A stretch of 64,000 bases of DNA from an uncultured Muribaculaceae bacterium (GTDB taxonomy: Bacteria; Bacteroidota; Bacteroidia; Bacteroidales; Muribaculaceae): the NCBI GenBank assembly GCA_910586565.1, contig CAJUIT010000001.1:1-64000 (forward strand), in the 5' to 3' direction. The notes under the pieces were generated by a model, which worked only from the letters and a program-made list of their open reading frames with translations, was not told the DNA's origin and made no database searches. Of the stretch, positions 27,301 to 36,454 are shown piece by piece (within the stretch, counting starts at the first letter, position 1; every line of letters begins with the position of its first letter). Position numbers and translations under genes: made by a program.

Positions 27301-30300
27301 CAGCGATGGATTGCCCATCACTGCCATGCGGTTGCGTTCGTTGTCGGGGTCGCGAGCAGTGTAGAGTGTGGCATAGCCCACGTTGCTCCCTTCCTGCGAT
27401 TTTGCCTTATTGCGCTCTTTCTTGAGGTCGACGAGATTCTGGAGTTTGAGATCCATGAAGTTCTCGGCCGGCCACACGCGGTCGCGGTCGGTTTCAAGCC
27501 AGTTGTTATAGCGTCCGTGGGGTGTGAGCGTGAGAGGAATCTCATATTCGTAGAAGTTGCTCTTCACGTCGGTGCCGATGCGGATGAACATGGAGAGTTC
27601 GCCGCTGCGCAGATTTGTGGCATCGTCGATGAGGCTTTCGGCATGCACCCACATCTGCAGGCGTTTGTAGTTTCGCAAATCGTGCTGGGTGTCGCGGTAG
27701 ACTCCGCGGCCGTCGCCGGCCTGCAGCCCCGACACTTTCATCGACAGCGACTGCTCGTTGAGCTGGGTGATTTGCGACTGGCCGGGGTCGACGATTCGGG
27801 TAACACCGGGAGGGAGCACGTAGTTGACCGGTTCGCGGTCGGCGTTCTCTTCGATGTTGACAACCGACACGTCGAGCTCACCTTCGGCGGGGAGATCGCC
27901 GCGGCTGTTGAGGTTGAAGTCGTAGGTGCGCCATTCGCCTCTCACGAGTTCGAGGGTAGCGAATCGCAGGTGGGTCACCTCCTTGAAGCCGGTCATGAAG
28001 ATTCGGGCAAATCGGATGGTAGAGAAGTCGTTGATTGAGCCTACGATTTTTTCGTAAGCGCTCAGAGGTATCTTGAACTGATACCATTCGGCCTGCTGTT
28101 CTTGGCCGTCGCGGGTGAGCACAACCGATGTCTGCTTGTCGGTGATGAAGTTTTTACCCACAACGAGGTCCTCGGGACGGATTGACACGCGATACTGGAA
28201 ATAGCGTTCATATTCATTGAGGGTGTTATCCTGATTGATATCCTCAACATCGGGAACGCTACGTGAGCTTTGATAGAGAGGGTCGGAAGCTTCGTCGGGC
28301 GAAAGTGAGTTCCCTTCCACGCCGTTGTAGTGTTTGTAACGCTCCAGAATCGACAGGCGCATGTCGTCGTAATCATAACCGCGGAAGAAGTGGTAGTTGT
28401 CGCCGGCCGGGTCGTTGAACGGGGAGAAGATGTCGTTCTGCATGCGTGCAATCGCCGCTGCCGAGAGTTTGGAGCGGAGGGCGTTAAGATATTCGCTATA
28501 GCTCGAGAAACTGAACTCCATGTCGTTGGGGAGCCCGTCAAGGCCCACATCCTGCACGGCGCGGGCTCCGGTGTTGTTATCGAACGAGTAGGTGAGTGAT
28601 GCCTGACTTGAAACGCGACCCCACACGGTGTTCTGCAGGAAACGGTCGTCGCCATCGTAGGGGATGCCGTTTTCGTAGGATTTCAAACCATCCTTGAGAA
28701 TGTCCTCGGAAATTTCGCCGAAATTGAAATAGAGGTCACCGCCCTCGTAGTTGGGGTTTTCGGGATCCATGAACGGGTTGAGCATCCAGAACTGCACATA
28801 CTCGATGTTGGCCTGCTCGAAGTTGGTGTTCTCCATTTTGCGCATGATGCCGCCCCAACGGCGCTCGGGGTTGAGCAGGCGTCCTTCATCGTCAATGTCG
28901 GTGGCATCGAGGTTGTAGGGGCCGCGTTCGGTGGGATAGAACGAGAGGTTGAGAGTCTGGATGGTGTTTGATTCGCCATAGGTGAGTTCACGACCCGGGA
29001 AGATTTCCTGAGAGGTCACCTCTCGCACATAGGGATTGGATTGTTGCTTGTAGTCGTTTTTAATGTAGCCCGGGGCAAGCGATGAATTGCGGTCGGTGAA
29101 CATGCGGTCGATGTAGTACCAGTTCAGGAGCGCGCGGTTTTTGCCGTAGTCAACGTTGTTGGATAGCGCCGCTTCAGGGAAAAGCGGCTCCTTGCCACTG
29201 TCGTAGGGTGTTGAGGCGAGAAACCATGAGTAGGGGGAACGGAGGTCGACTCCCGTTTGGGCGCTTTCAAAATCGTCGACGTAGGAACTGCCTTTCGACG
29301 ACCCCGATTTCTGCTTGTGGGGAACAAGCTGGGCATATTCTGCCGTGAGGTTAAGCGTAGAGGGGGCTGTGGCGTTTACCGTGGGTATTTTGTTGAGTAG
29401 ATTGGTAAGCCACATGAATTTTGTGTTGTAGGAGATGTTGAACCCGAACATGGAGTTGTTAATCACCTCATCGCCGATGTTCACCTTTTCAGTGAGCGCT
29501 TTCTCGGAGAAGTGCATGATGGTGGCGCCGATGTTGAGGTTCTTGTTGACGGCATATTGAAGGTCGAGGCCAAGCAGCGTTTTGCGTTGCATGGAGAACA
29601 GCGACTGGTTTTCAAGGGTCACGCTGATGCTCTGTCCTGAGTCGATGATGCTCTGGTTGGTGATGGTCACAATGCCCATCGAGTAGTCGACGGTGTAGTC
29701 GGAGTTCTCCACCAACTGCACGCCTCCGGCCATCACGATAACCGATCCTCGCGGCACGTTCATGGCGTTGAGCCGAATCTGCGAGCCTGCTGAGGCCTGA
29801 TAGGAGCCGGTGAGCATGAATTTGTTTTTGTCGGAGAACTGGCGCGCCACAACAAGTGTGGAGTCGTAGAGCTCTTTGTAGACATATTGCTGCGCAAGCG
29901 CGGGATTTCCGATTTTCTGCTCGAGATAGGAGCCGAACGGTTCGGCCACAGGAAAAATAACTTTGCCTGTGGAGGATATAATCGTGTAGCCCTCGATGAA
30001 GTCGAAGAAGCCGTCGGGGTTAGATTGCTGGTTGGAGTCGATGCGGTCGAGGTTCAATACCTGCAGCAGCGACTGGTTGTTAAGCCCCGGCACGGGGAGG
30101 TAGTTGATTTGTGTGCCGGTGGTGTCGCTGAGATACTTGATGTTGAGTTTGAAATTCTGCTGCTGCACCTGGTAGGCCCCGAGCGAGTAGACGTTTTTCA
30201 TCATCAGTCGCCACATGGGCATTTTCGGGTCGGTGGTGGTGCTTTTCAGCATTTTCACATAGAGCGATTGCGTTGTGGTGGTTATGTCGCTCGAAAACTC

Positions 30301-31821
30301 GCCGACCTGGTAGACCTGGCCGTTGTAGGTGTACTGGAACGCAACGCCGAGAACTTCGTCGGCGTTGAGCTGGCTTTTAATTGAGATGTAGCCCAATGTG
30401 GCATTGAGCGTGTATTCCGATTCGCTTAGGAGGCGGGCACTCTCGATTTTCTCATAGTCGCGTCCACCCTCGATGCCGAAAGCTCCCAATGGAGCAAGTG
30501 CTTGGGTGACAGCGCTGATGTTGCGCGCGTCGGGATAGTCGGTTTTGATAACCTGCAGCAGGTTGTTGGAGCTGTTGGAGGGAACGGGAATGGAAGGGTT
30601 GACAGTCCAGTAGCCATTGTTGAGGCGAGAACTTTCGCCAAGGTCGGCAAAAGCTACAACGTTGCGCGCCTGATCATATCGCCCGCTCTTGTTGGTTACC
30701 CACACCTCCACACGGGTGATGTTGATGCCGGATGACACGTAGGGCAGACGTGCTGCAAATTTGTCGTAATTCTCATAGAAGTATTGCGACAGGAAATAGT
30801 GTCGGTTCTGGTCGTATTGGTCGGCGTTGACTGTGAAGTCGGTGGTTTGTGCGCCACCTTTGGTGTTAACCGTTTTCGACTCGGAATTCTGCTGCGACAC
30901 CAATGCGGTGGCGGTGAGTTTGCCGAATTGAAGTTGTGTTTTAACACCGAACAGGGCTGTGGAGCCTCGTATAAGCGAAGAACCGGTGGTCATCGACACG
31001 TTACCGGCCTCGATGCTTTTGACGATGTCGTCCTCCTTCCCCTCGTATGCCAGTTTGATGTTTTTGGAGTCGAAGTCGAAAGTGGCATCGGTGTTGTAGG
31101 TCATGTCGAATTTCAGACGGTCACCAACCGATGCGGCGATGGTTGCCTGAATTTTCTGCTCGAAGTCGAAGTAGGTTTTACGTCGGGAATTGAGTGCGAG
31201 CGAAGGGTTGTCGGTTTTGTTTGACTTGACACCCATGCGAATCTGCACAGAACCCTGGGTTTTGAGCGACACACCGCCTGGGCCGAAAATCTTTTCGAGC
31301 GGCCCGTAGGCGAAGTTCATGTCGAAGATGTTGAAAGGCTCTTTCTGCTTGTTCTCCGACAGTTCCTGATTGCGCTGCTGATAATATTCCTGCAACGAAC
31401 GGCGCAATTCCCAGTTGTTATATTGCTTTTCAGAGAGCAGAAACGGAGTGGAGAGGTCGGTGTCGCCTAATTTGGTGCGCACCACATAATAGCCGGTGGT
31501 GGGGTCATATTCAACGGCGGTCTTGATGTTCGACGGGGTGGCGAGGTCGGCCGCAAATTGATCTTCCATCAGATTTTCGTAGGTGGCAGGCACTGTTTGC
31601 TGCACCGGGAACGGCATCATGATGGAATCGACAGGATTGGCGGGGGGAGGAACCGATGGAACGAACGGTGGAGGGGATAATTTTGGCGACGATAAGCCCC
31701 CCGTGCCGGTTGAAATCTGGGCAAATGCAAAAACCGACGACGCCACCAGAAGCACGGCGGCTCCCGATAGCGTTGTGAGGCGGTTGATAAAGTGTTTATT
31801 GCGTTTGCGTGACTTCGGCAT
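24346..31821 (-). CDS. sprA: Type 9 secretion system outer-membrane translocon SprA (Sov)
   Basis: A 2491-residue protein, close to the known lengths of Flavobacterium SprA and Porphyromonas Sov. It has a signal peptide (residues about 14-34), the early SprA segment with YYQQRNQEL and FDMNFAYGPLEKIFGPGGVSLKTQGSV, very many antiparallel beta-strand stretches, and ends in a beta-strand LSLNLNLAR. SprA forms a giant 36-strand beta-barrel through which type 9 substrates cross the outer membrane. It lies 50 bases after ruvA on the same strand. The remaining type 9 genes (porK-N and others) are not in the window; a cargo protease with the sorting domain is at 17.6-19.8 kb. No frameshift is seen across the whole length. 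Confidence 0.97.
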   Translation of the reverse strand: MPKSRKRNKHFINRLTTLSGAAVLLVASSVFAFAQISTGTGGLSSPKLSPPPFVPSVPPPANPVDSIMMPFPVQQTVPATYENLMEDQFAADLATPSNIKTAVEYDPTTGYYVVRTKLGDTDLSTPFLLSEKQYNNWELRRSLQEYYQQRNQELSENKQKEPFNIFDMNFAYGPLEKIFGPGGVSLKTQGSVQIRMGVKSNKTDNPSLALNSRRKTYFDFEQKIQATIAASVGDRLKFDMTYNTDATFDFDSKNIKLAYEGKEDDIVKSIEAGNVSMTTGSSLIRGSTALFGVKTQLQFGKLTATALVSQQNSESKTVNTKGGAQTTDFTVNADQYDQNRHYFLSQYFYENYDKFAARLPYVSSGINITRVEVWVTNKSGRYDQARNVVAFADLGESSRLNNGYWTVNPSIPVPSNSSNNLLQVIKTDYPDARNISAVTQALAPLGAFGIEGGRDYEKIESARLLSESEYTLNATLGYISIKSQLNADEVLGVAFQYTYNGQVYQVGEFSSDITTTTQSLYVKMLKSTTTDPKMPMWRLMMKNVYSLGAYQVQQQNFKLNIKYLSDTTGTQINYLPVPGLNNQSLLQVLNLDRIDSNQQSNPDGFFDFIEGYTIISSTGKVIFPVAEPFGSYLEQKIGNPALAQQYVYKELYDSTLVVARQFSDKNKFMLTGSYQASAGSQIRLNAMNVPRGSVIVMAGGVQLVENSDYTVDYSMGIVTITNQSIIDSGQSISVTLENQSLFSMQRKTLLGLDLQYAVNKNLNIGATIMHFSEKALTEKVNIGDEVINNSMFGFNISYNTKFMWLTNLLNKIPTVNATAPSTLNLTAEYAQLVPHKQKSGSSKGSSYVDDFESAQTGVDLRSPYSWFLASTPYDSGKEPLFPEAALSNNVDYGKNRALLNWYYIDRMFTDRNSSLAPGYIKNDYKQQSNPYVREVTSQEIFPGRELTYGESNTIQTLNLSFYPTERGPYNLDATDIDDEGRLLNPERRWGGIMRKMENTNFEQANIEYVQFWMLNPFMDPENPNYEGGDLYFNFGEISEDILKDGLKSYENGIPYDGDDRFLQNTVWGRVSSQASLTYSFDNNTGARAVQDVGLDGLPNDMEFSFSSYSEYLNALRSKLSAAAIARMQNDIFSPFNDPAGDNYHFFRGYDYDDMRLSILERYKHYNGVEGNSLSPDEASDPLYQSSRSVPDVEDINQDNTLNEYERYFQYRVSIRPEDLVVGKNFITDKQTSVVLTRDGQEQQAEWYQFKIPLSAYEKIVGSINDFSTIRFARIFMTGFKEVTHLRFATLELVRGEWRTYDFNLNSRGDLPAEGELDVSVVNIEENADREPVNYVLPPGVTRIVDPGQSQITQLNEQSLSMKVSGLQAGDGRGVYRDTQHDLRNYKRLQMWVHAESLIDDATNLRSGELSMFIRIGTDVKSNFYEYEIPLTLTPHGRYNNWLETDRDRVWPAENFMDLKLQNLVDLKKERNKAKSQEGSNVGYATLYTARDPDNERNRMAVMGNPSLSDIRVMLVGVRNNANHTKDGIVWVNELKVTDFDEEGGWAAKANVNLGVSDVATLNFGTHIETAGFGNVDQGLNSRRLDDYQQYNFAVQADLGRFLPEKVKLHAPIYYSVSKEKTTPKYNPLDQDVLLKDALDEAADKHERDSIEAYAVERNTVKSFSISGLKFDITSAKPMPWDPSNFTFNFSFNKQSKTDPTTEYENTNDYRGSLAYNYSPMFKGWKPFGGLKSKNKNLKFIKDWELNYLPTSISFLTNMSRYYYEQQTRSETDVMFQLPVSVSKNFLWDRQFQLNWNLTKSINLSFTSNTSARIEETVGAVNRKLFPDKYKEWKDTVWQSILSLGTPWAYNQSFVATYRAPFNRIPVLDFLTGSVTYNSTYRWDRGAEIDGISLGNTIANQSSLSVDGRMNFESLYNKIPFVKDVNKRFANTRTNSLPKKPKKFERTYKLKPDTTFTIKHNLRNKKVKITATLPDGSPFVFKHKVIDANSVEILTPSDQNIKFTIEEILKEEKSLWREIGEYSLRLAMSPRSLAIRWKRTKTLSVPLFRNEIGNVFGQSTSYGPMSPGLDFAFGFTDENYIYKAKDRGWLICDDGQTSPAMWSQGQELNIELQLEPIKGLKIQLTSNRTDNRTSQIQFMYADMPVSLSGSYTKTHVALKTALGSSKAEDGYYSNAFQSFIDNIPVIAGRVQNQYAGTTYPSGGFMKDNPHAGQPFNPEVGSVSETSSDVLIPAFIAAYTGTNPQKQYLDPFPSFAHVLPNWRVTYDGLVNLGNLRNFLKTFTLTHAYQCTYSVGSYSSYLNWLSAGGENIGFTVDELTGSPIPSSPYNISTVSITERFAPLIGFNATLKNELQVNAEWRDQRTLTLNSSAGQVVEATTRGLTVGLGYKIVGFNTILKMRGSQRGVSNDLTINADLSIQNTQALIRRIESNYTQPTSGTRTFTINFNASYILSRRLTLAAYFDHQVNTPLVSTSAYPTSNSSYGLSLNLNLAR

Positions 31822-31871
31822 GACGTGTTTATGAGCTTGCTCTTCCCCTAAAAATGAGCCCGGCGGTCATC

Positions 31872-32453
31872 TCAAAGCATTGTCAGTGCTTTCTTGATGG
31901 CTTGCTCGACTTTCAGCAACGGCTCGTCTTTGAACAGACGTGTCAGCACCTTCTGGCTCTGCGGTTTGGGGAAGCCCAACATTATCAGGGCAGCAAGGGC
32001 CTCATCGTAGGTGTCGGTCGATTCAGGCTGCTCTATAAATAACGTGTCGCCTGCAGGTTTTATTTTATCCTTTAAATCAACAATTATGCGTTGTGCGGTT
32101 TTGGCTCCCACACCTTTCACCGCTTTCAGCCGCTTGTCATCGCCGGTTGATATTACAAAACCAAGCTCGGAGGGGGGAACCGACGATAAAATCATCCGTG
32201 CAGTGTTGGCTCCAACACCACTAACTCCAATCAGTAGCCGGAACAGTTCACGCTCGGCTTCAGTTGAGAATCCAAACAATGTGTGGGCATCCTCACGGAT
32301 AATCTCATGTGCCAGAATCTTCACCTCGGTTTTGTTTTCGAGGTCGGTGAAAGTGGTGAGTGAAATGTTCATCTCATAGCCGATGCCATGATTGTCGACT
32401 ATGACGTAGGTTGGAGTCAGCTGGGCGATTTTCCCTGATATATATTCAATCAT
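31872..32453 (-). CDS. ruvA: Holliday junction branch migration protein RuvA
   Basis: RuvA binds four-way junctions and loads RuvB. The start at 32453 gives MIEYISGKIAQLTPTYVIVD, the usual RuvA opening (OB-fold); an upstream extension of 42 codons overlaps the ClC gene and is rejected. Two helix-hairpin-helix motifs are visible (LLIGVSGVGANTARMIL and LKAVKGVGAKTAQRIIVDLKDK), followed by the acidic linker and the C-terminal RuvB-binding domain (YDEALAALIMLGF). The length of 193 fits the family. Confidence 0.97.
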   Translation of the reverse strand: MIEYISGKIAQLTPTYVIVDNHGIGYEMNISLTTFTDLENKTEVKILAHEIIREDAHTLFGFSTEAERELFRLLIGVSGVGANTARMILSSVPPSELGFVISTGDDKRLKAVKGVGAKTAQRIIVDLKDKIKPAGDTLFIEQPESTDTYDEALAALIMLGFPKPQSQKVLTRLFKDEPLLKVEQAIKKALTML

Positions 32454-32473
32454 TGGTTTCAGTTTATTACCGG

Positions 32474-34288
32474 TTAATCTTCGGAATAGTGGCGGAGCAC
32501 ACGGCGATAGGAGTTGAAAATCTTTGATTTTGAAACGAATCCCACATACTTCTCCCCATCCACAACGGGAAGATTCCAAGCTCCGGTGTCATCGAATGTT
32601 TTCATCACGTGATCCATCGAGTCGCCGAGTTGAAGTTTTGCGGGAGGCATTGACATGAATCGGCTCACATACATGCGTTTGTAGAGGTCGGGGCGGAACA
32701 TGATGTTTCTTATATCGTCGAGCAGAACCACTCCGAGCAACCGTTGTTTGTCGTCGAGAACCGGGAAGAGGTTGCGGTTGGATTTCGAGATGGTATCGAC
32801 CATCTGTTTGAGGTTCATTTCTGGAGCAACCGTCAGGAAGTCGGTTTCAATCACCGAGTGCATTTTCAGCAATGTGAGCACTGCCTTGTCCTTGTGATGA
32901 GTGAGAAGTTCTCCGCGGCGAGCCAGACGCATTGTGTAGATTGAATAGGGCTCGAACACCTTGATGGTTCCGTAGGAGATGGTGGAGACTATGAGCAGGG
33001 GGAGGAACAGTTCGTAGCCTCCGGTCATTTCAGCCGTGAGGAAGATTCCCATAAGCGGTGCGTGCATTACGCCCGACATTACCCCCGCCATACCCATAAG
33101 GGCGAAATTTTTCACCGACAGGTCCATGCCGAAGCCGAGGTTGTTTACAAGGTAGGCGAAAAAGAACCCGGTCATACACCCAACGTAGAGCGACGGGGCG
33201 AAGGTGCCGCCCACACCTCCTGCTCCGTTTGTTGCCGATGTGGCGAAGCCTTTCAGCAAAATGATGAGCCCGATGTAAACGATGATGAAGGCCACGTCGT
33301 GGCGGTCGCCGTAGAAAATGGAGCCGTCGACAATCGAAGATGGGTCACCATTGAGAAGCGAGTTTATAGAACCGTAACCTTCACCGTAAAGCGGCGGAAA
33401 GAGGAACACAAGTGTGGCAAGTATAGCTCCGCCGACAACCGTTTTTTTCCATTGAACTCCCAGCTTTTTCTTGAAGAAGGTCTCCATCATAATCATGATG
33501 CGGGTGAAATAGAGCGACACCAGGCCGCATGCAATTCCAAGACCGATGAAAAACGGGATGCGCTCGGTGACGAAAGGCTCGCTTTGAACGAAGAAAAATT
33601 CAAGGTCGTAGCCTGTGAAGATGTAGGCCACCGAAGCCGAAGTGATGGATGCTATAAGCAGCGGCATCACGGTGACTGTGGTGAGGTCGAGCATCAGCAC
33701 TTCGAGGGTGAAAAGCATCCCCGCAATCGGAGCCTTGAAGATGCCGGCGATGCCGGCGGCAGCGCCGCAACCCACGAGAATCATGAGCACTCGCGGTGAC
33801 AGGCGGAATGCCTGCCCGAGATTTGAACCGATGGCCGCACCCGTGTAGACAATAGGGCCTTCGGCACCTACCGAGCCACCGAACCCGATGGTGATGGATG
33901 ATGCCACGATGGAGGTGTACATGTTGTGGGGTTTCAGCCGGCTCTTGTTCTGGGAGATAGAATAGAGCACTCGCGTAACACCGTGTGAGATGTTGTCGCG
34001 CACAACATAGCGCACATACCAGCATGCGAGCAACACGCCTATCACGGGATAGATTATATACATGTAGTTTCCCTCGGAAATACTGAGGTCGGATGTGAGC
34101 GTTCCTGAGATGATGTGAATGAGCCATTTCAGCGCCATAGCAGCCAAACCGGCAAGGACTCCCACCGCCAATGAGAGTATGATGACTAAGGTTTTCTCCT
34201 TTATGTGTCGTTCGCGCCATCGCAGAAACTGCAGCCACAGGCTGTGGAGCAGACGTTGGTAGGCCGGGGATAGCTGTGACAGGTGCAT
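32474..34288 (-). CDS. ClC-family chloride channel or chloride/proton exchanger with CBS domains
   Basis: An inner-membrane ClC protein of 604 residues. Selectivity and gating motifs are GSVGAEGP (gating Glu143), the G-K-x-P-like region with AGIFKAPIAGMLFTLEVL, where Glu196 matches the internal proton glutamate of exchangers, and GGTFAPSLYVG. Both glutamates suggest an H+/Cl- exchanger rather than a passive channel (inference). The C-terminal 150 residues hold two CBS domains (HSVIETDFLTVAPEMNLKQM and PAKLQLGDSMDHVMKTF) that may bind a nucleotide. It lies between the glycosyl-phosphate transferase gene and ruvA, 20 bases before ruvA. Confidence 0.92.
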   Translation of the reverse strand: MHLSQLSPAYQRLLHSLWLQFLRWRERHIKEKTLVIILSLAVGVLAGLAAMALKWLIHIISGTLTSDLSISEGNYMYIIYPVIGVLLACWYVRYVVRDNISHGVTRVLYSISQNKSRLKPHNMYTSIVASSITIGFGGSVGAEGPIVYTGAAIGSNLGQAFRLSPRVLMILVGCGAAAGIAGIFKAPIAGMLFTLEVLMLDLTTVTVMPLLIASITSASVAYIFTGYDLEFFFVQSEPFVTERIPFFIGLGIACGLVSLYFTRIMIMMETFFKKKLGVQWKKTVVGGAILATLVFLFPPLYGEGYGSINSLLNGDPSSIVDGSIFYGDRHDVAFIIVYIGLIILLKGFATSATNGAGGVGGTFAPSLYVGCMTGFFFAYLVNNLGFGMDLSVKNFALMGMAGVMSGVMHAPLMGIFLTAEMTGGYELFLPLLIVSTISYGTIKVFEPYSIYTMRLARRGELLTHHKDKAVLTLLKMHSVIETDFLTVAPEMNLKQMVDTISKSNRNLFPVLDDKQRLLGVVLLDDIRNIMFRPDLYKRMYVSRFMSMPPAKLQLGDSMDHVMKTFDDTGAWNLPVVDGEKYVGFVSKSKIFNSYRRVLRHYSED

Positions 34289-34334
34289 GGTTGTAGTGGT
34301 TGCGTTTTGTTTGTCAATGCAGTCGGTGACTGAG

Positions 34335-35759
34335 TTAGATTCCTTTCCCTGTGAAAATTGTGCTTACGGTGTAAAGCATCACTTTGAGGTCGGCAATCAA
34401 TGAAATGTTCTGAATGTATATAAGATCGTATTGCAGTCGTTCCACCATCCCCTCCACGGTTGAAGCATATCCGTGCTTCACCATGCCGAGTGAGGTTATG
34501 CCCGGACGCACCTGATGAATAAGCATATAGTAGGGGGCGCGTTCCAGAATTTGCCTGATGTAGAATGCACGTTCGGGTCGGGGGCCTACAATAGACATGT
34601 CTCCTTTGAGTACATTCCAAAATTGAGGAAGCTCGTCAAGGCGATATTTTCGCAGGAATCGGCCAAGGCGCGTGATGCGGGCATCGTTGACAGTTGAAAG
34701 TGCGGGGCCGTTAACCTCTGCATCATTCACCATAGTGCGGAATTTGTAGATTTTAAACGGCTTTTTGCGGTAGCCGATACGCTCCTGCGAATAAATGATG
34801 GGGCCGCGCGAATCGCGGCGGATGGCTATTGCCAGAATTGCAAAAACCGGGAGGAGTGCCAACAATGCCAGCAGCGACACAACTACATCGCCTGCGCGTT
34901 TCATGTTCACCGTGCTGTCGGCCATGTCGGCGCGGGAGATGTCGATGAGTGGTTCCCCGGCCAATCGGCTTAGTTTCGGCTTTGCCGCTATGAGGTCGAA
35001 AAGAGTGGGTGAAATAAGCACCGGCAAATCAAGCGGGAACAGTCGGTTTACCATCTCCAGGGTTGAATGCATGCCGTTGCGGTGGGAGGTGGCAATGACA
35101 AACTTCACGTTATGCTCGATGCATTTGGCGGGGAGTTCCTCCATAGTGAAGATGGGGAGGTCGAGTTTGCGCGGGGTGTGTGATGAGTCCGGCTCAACGT
35201 AGCCCACGATGTTGTAGGCATGGGAATGTATGTTGGCAAAGGATTCAAGTTTTTCGCGCAATCGCACCGCCGATTGAGATGTTCCGATAATCACAGCGTT
35301 GAAACGGAGATGTCCGCTTGATATCCGGTTGTTGGTGATGGTGGTGATTGTGAGGCGGAACGCATACACGCACGAAAACATCAACCCGAAGAGCATGGCA
35401 GTGAGCTCATAATTGCTCGCGCGGTCGGGGATGGGGTCATCGACAATTGCAACGAAATAAATAACTATAGTGCCGATGAGCGCCGTGGTGGCTGTGCTGA
35501 CCAATTCCTCCACTCTCGACTTGAGGAACACATGGTTATAATACCCCGACAAATAGTACAATCCCATCATCATCAGGGGGAAAAGAATTTGTCCGAGCCA
35601 AACCTGCTTGACCAACAAAAATGAATGAAGGGTGGGGTAGAGCTCGTTGGGAGCAATGATGTCGTTGAAGCGGATTATATTGAAAAGAAACCATGCAAAG
35701 GCAGTGGTGAGCAAGTCGCCCACAACATAGATGCACCTTTGCTTCAGTTCGCTAACCAT
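34335..35759 (-). CDS. Polyprenyl-phosphate sugar-1-phosphate transferase (WcaJ/WbaP type)
   Basis: Starts surface polysaccharide synthesis by moving a sugar phosphate onto undecaprenyl phosphate. About five membrane helices form the N-terminal half, with a CoA-binding-like Rossmann region (AVIIGTSQSAVRLREKLE). The C-terminal bacterial sugar transferase domain has MKRAGDVVVSLLALL, QERIGYRKKPFKIYKFRTM, and DELPQFWNVLKGDMSIVGPRPE, all diagnostic. The sugar cannot be predicted. No other polysaccharide genes surround it, so this is an isolated initiator, as often in Bacteroidales. Confidence 0.93.
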   Translation of the reverse strand: MVSELKQRCIYVVGDLLTTAFAWFLFNIIRFNDIIAPNELYPTLHSFLLVKQVWLGQILFPLMMMGLYYLSGYYNHVFLKSRVEELVSTATTALIGTIVIYFVAIVDDPIPDRASNYELTAMLFGLMFSCVYAFRLTITTITNNRISSGHLRFNAVIIGTSQSAVRLREKLESFANIHSHAYNIVGYVEPDSSHTPRKLDLPIFTMEELPAKCIEHNVKFVIATSHRNGMHSTLEMVNRLFPLDLPVLISPTLFDLIAAKPKLSRLAGEPLIDISRADMADSTVNMKRAGDVVVSLLALLALLPVFAILAIAIRRDSRGPIIYSQERIGYRKKPFKIYKFRTMVNDAEVNGPALSTVNDARITRLGRFLRKYRLDELPQFWNVLKGDMSIVGPRPERAFYIRQILERAPYYMLIHQVRPGITSLGMVKHGYASTVEGMVERLQYDLIYIQNISLIADLKVMLYTVSTIFTGKGI

Positions 35760-35782
35760 CGGCAGTTGTTTTTGTGTAATGA

Positions 35783-36391
35783 TTATCTGCGGATGATTTT
35801 CACCACGCCTGAGTTGGAGAGTTTTATGATGCTCGACGGCTTGGCCGGTTGGAGGTCCTCCCGTCGATATTGTGCCACATAATCAACCCCGTTGACTATC
35901 TCAGGTGTGATTTCGTGGAAAAATCGTGCGGAAGGTGCCCCGCTGATGTTGGCAGAAGTGGAAACAATCGGGCGGTTGAGCCTGCGGCACAATTCAGAGG
36001 AATATCGTTCGGCGGTAAAGCGTATGCCGAGGCTTCCGTCCTCTCCGATTATTTCGGGCGCCACCCACATAGCGTTGTCGTAGATTACGGTGGTGGGATT
36101 TACTACCGCCTCCAAAAGCTCATAGGCAACCTCGGGAACCGATTCTACGCAACGTTCGAGCATTGCTTCTGAATTAACCAACACGAGCATCGCCTTTGAG
36201 TCGGTGCGTCGTTTGAGGTTATATATGCGTTTCACTGCCTCGGAGTTTGTGGCATCGCAGCCGATGCCCCACACGGTGTCGGTGGGGTAGAGGATGATGC
36301 CGCCGCGCTTGAGCACGGCCACAGCTTCGGCAATGTCGTCGGAGAACTTTTGCCGGCTCTCCTTTGATGATGTGATGTTACAATCGGTCAT
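35783..36391 (-). CDS. tsaC: L-threonylcarbamoyladenylate synthase (TsaC/Sua5/YwlC family)
   Basis: Makes threonylcarbamoyl-AMP for the t6A37 modification of ANN-reading tRNAs. The core has ILYPTDTVWGIGCDATN, the KRR-like R-x-K pocket LKRRTDSKAMLVLV, SLGIRFTAE and the end PIVSTSANISG. At 202 residues it lacks the extra Sua5 domain. It is the first gene of the minus-strand run through sprA and has a TATCTTTG promoter element about 55 bases upstream. Confidence 0.93.
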   Translation of the reverse strand: MTDCNITSSKESRQKFSDDIAEAVAVLKRGGIILYPTDTVWGIGCDATNSEAVKRIYNLKRRTDSKAMLVLVNSEAMLERCVESVPEVAYELLEAVVNPTTVIYDNAMWVAPEIIGEDGSLGIRFTAERYSSELCRRLNRPIVSTSANISGAPSARFFHEITPEIVNGVDYVAQYRREDLQPAKPSSIIKLSNSGVVKIIRR

Positions 36392-36446
36392 TTTTTTGTT
36401 GTTCGGAAACCCGCTCCATGCATTGATGCCGCGGATAATCCTACCG

Positions 36447-36454
36447 CAAAGATA
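36447..36454 (-). promoter_or_regulatory. -7 promoter element for the tsaC to sprA run
   Basis: TATCTTTG on the minus strand with TTTT 20 bases upstream, 56 bases before the tsaC ATG. The same octamer recurs at 36533-36540 and 36607-36614 inside the repeat region. Confidence 0.5.

Noticed and set aside
32454..32579. 42-codon N-terminal extension of ruvA
   Set aside because: It overlaps the ClC gene and does not look like RuvA; the family start is at 32453.
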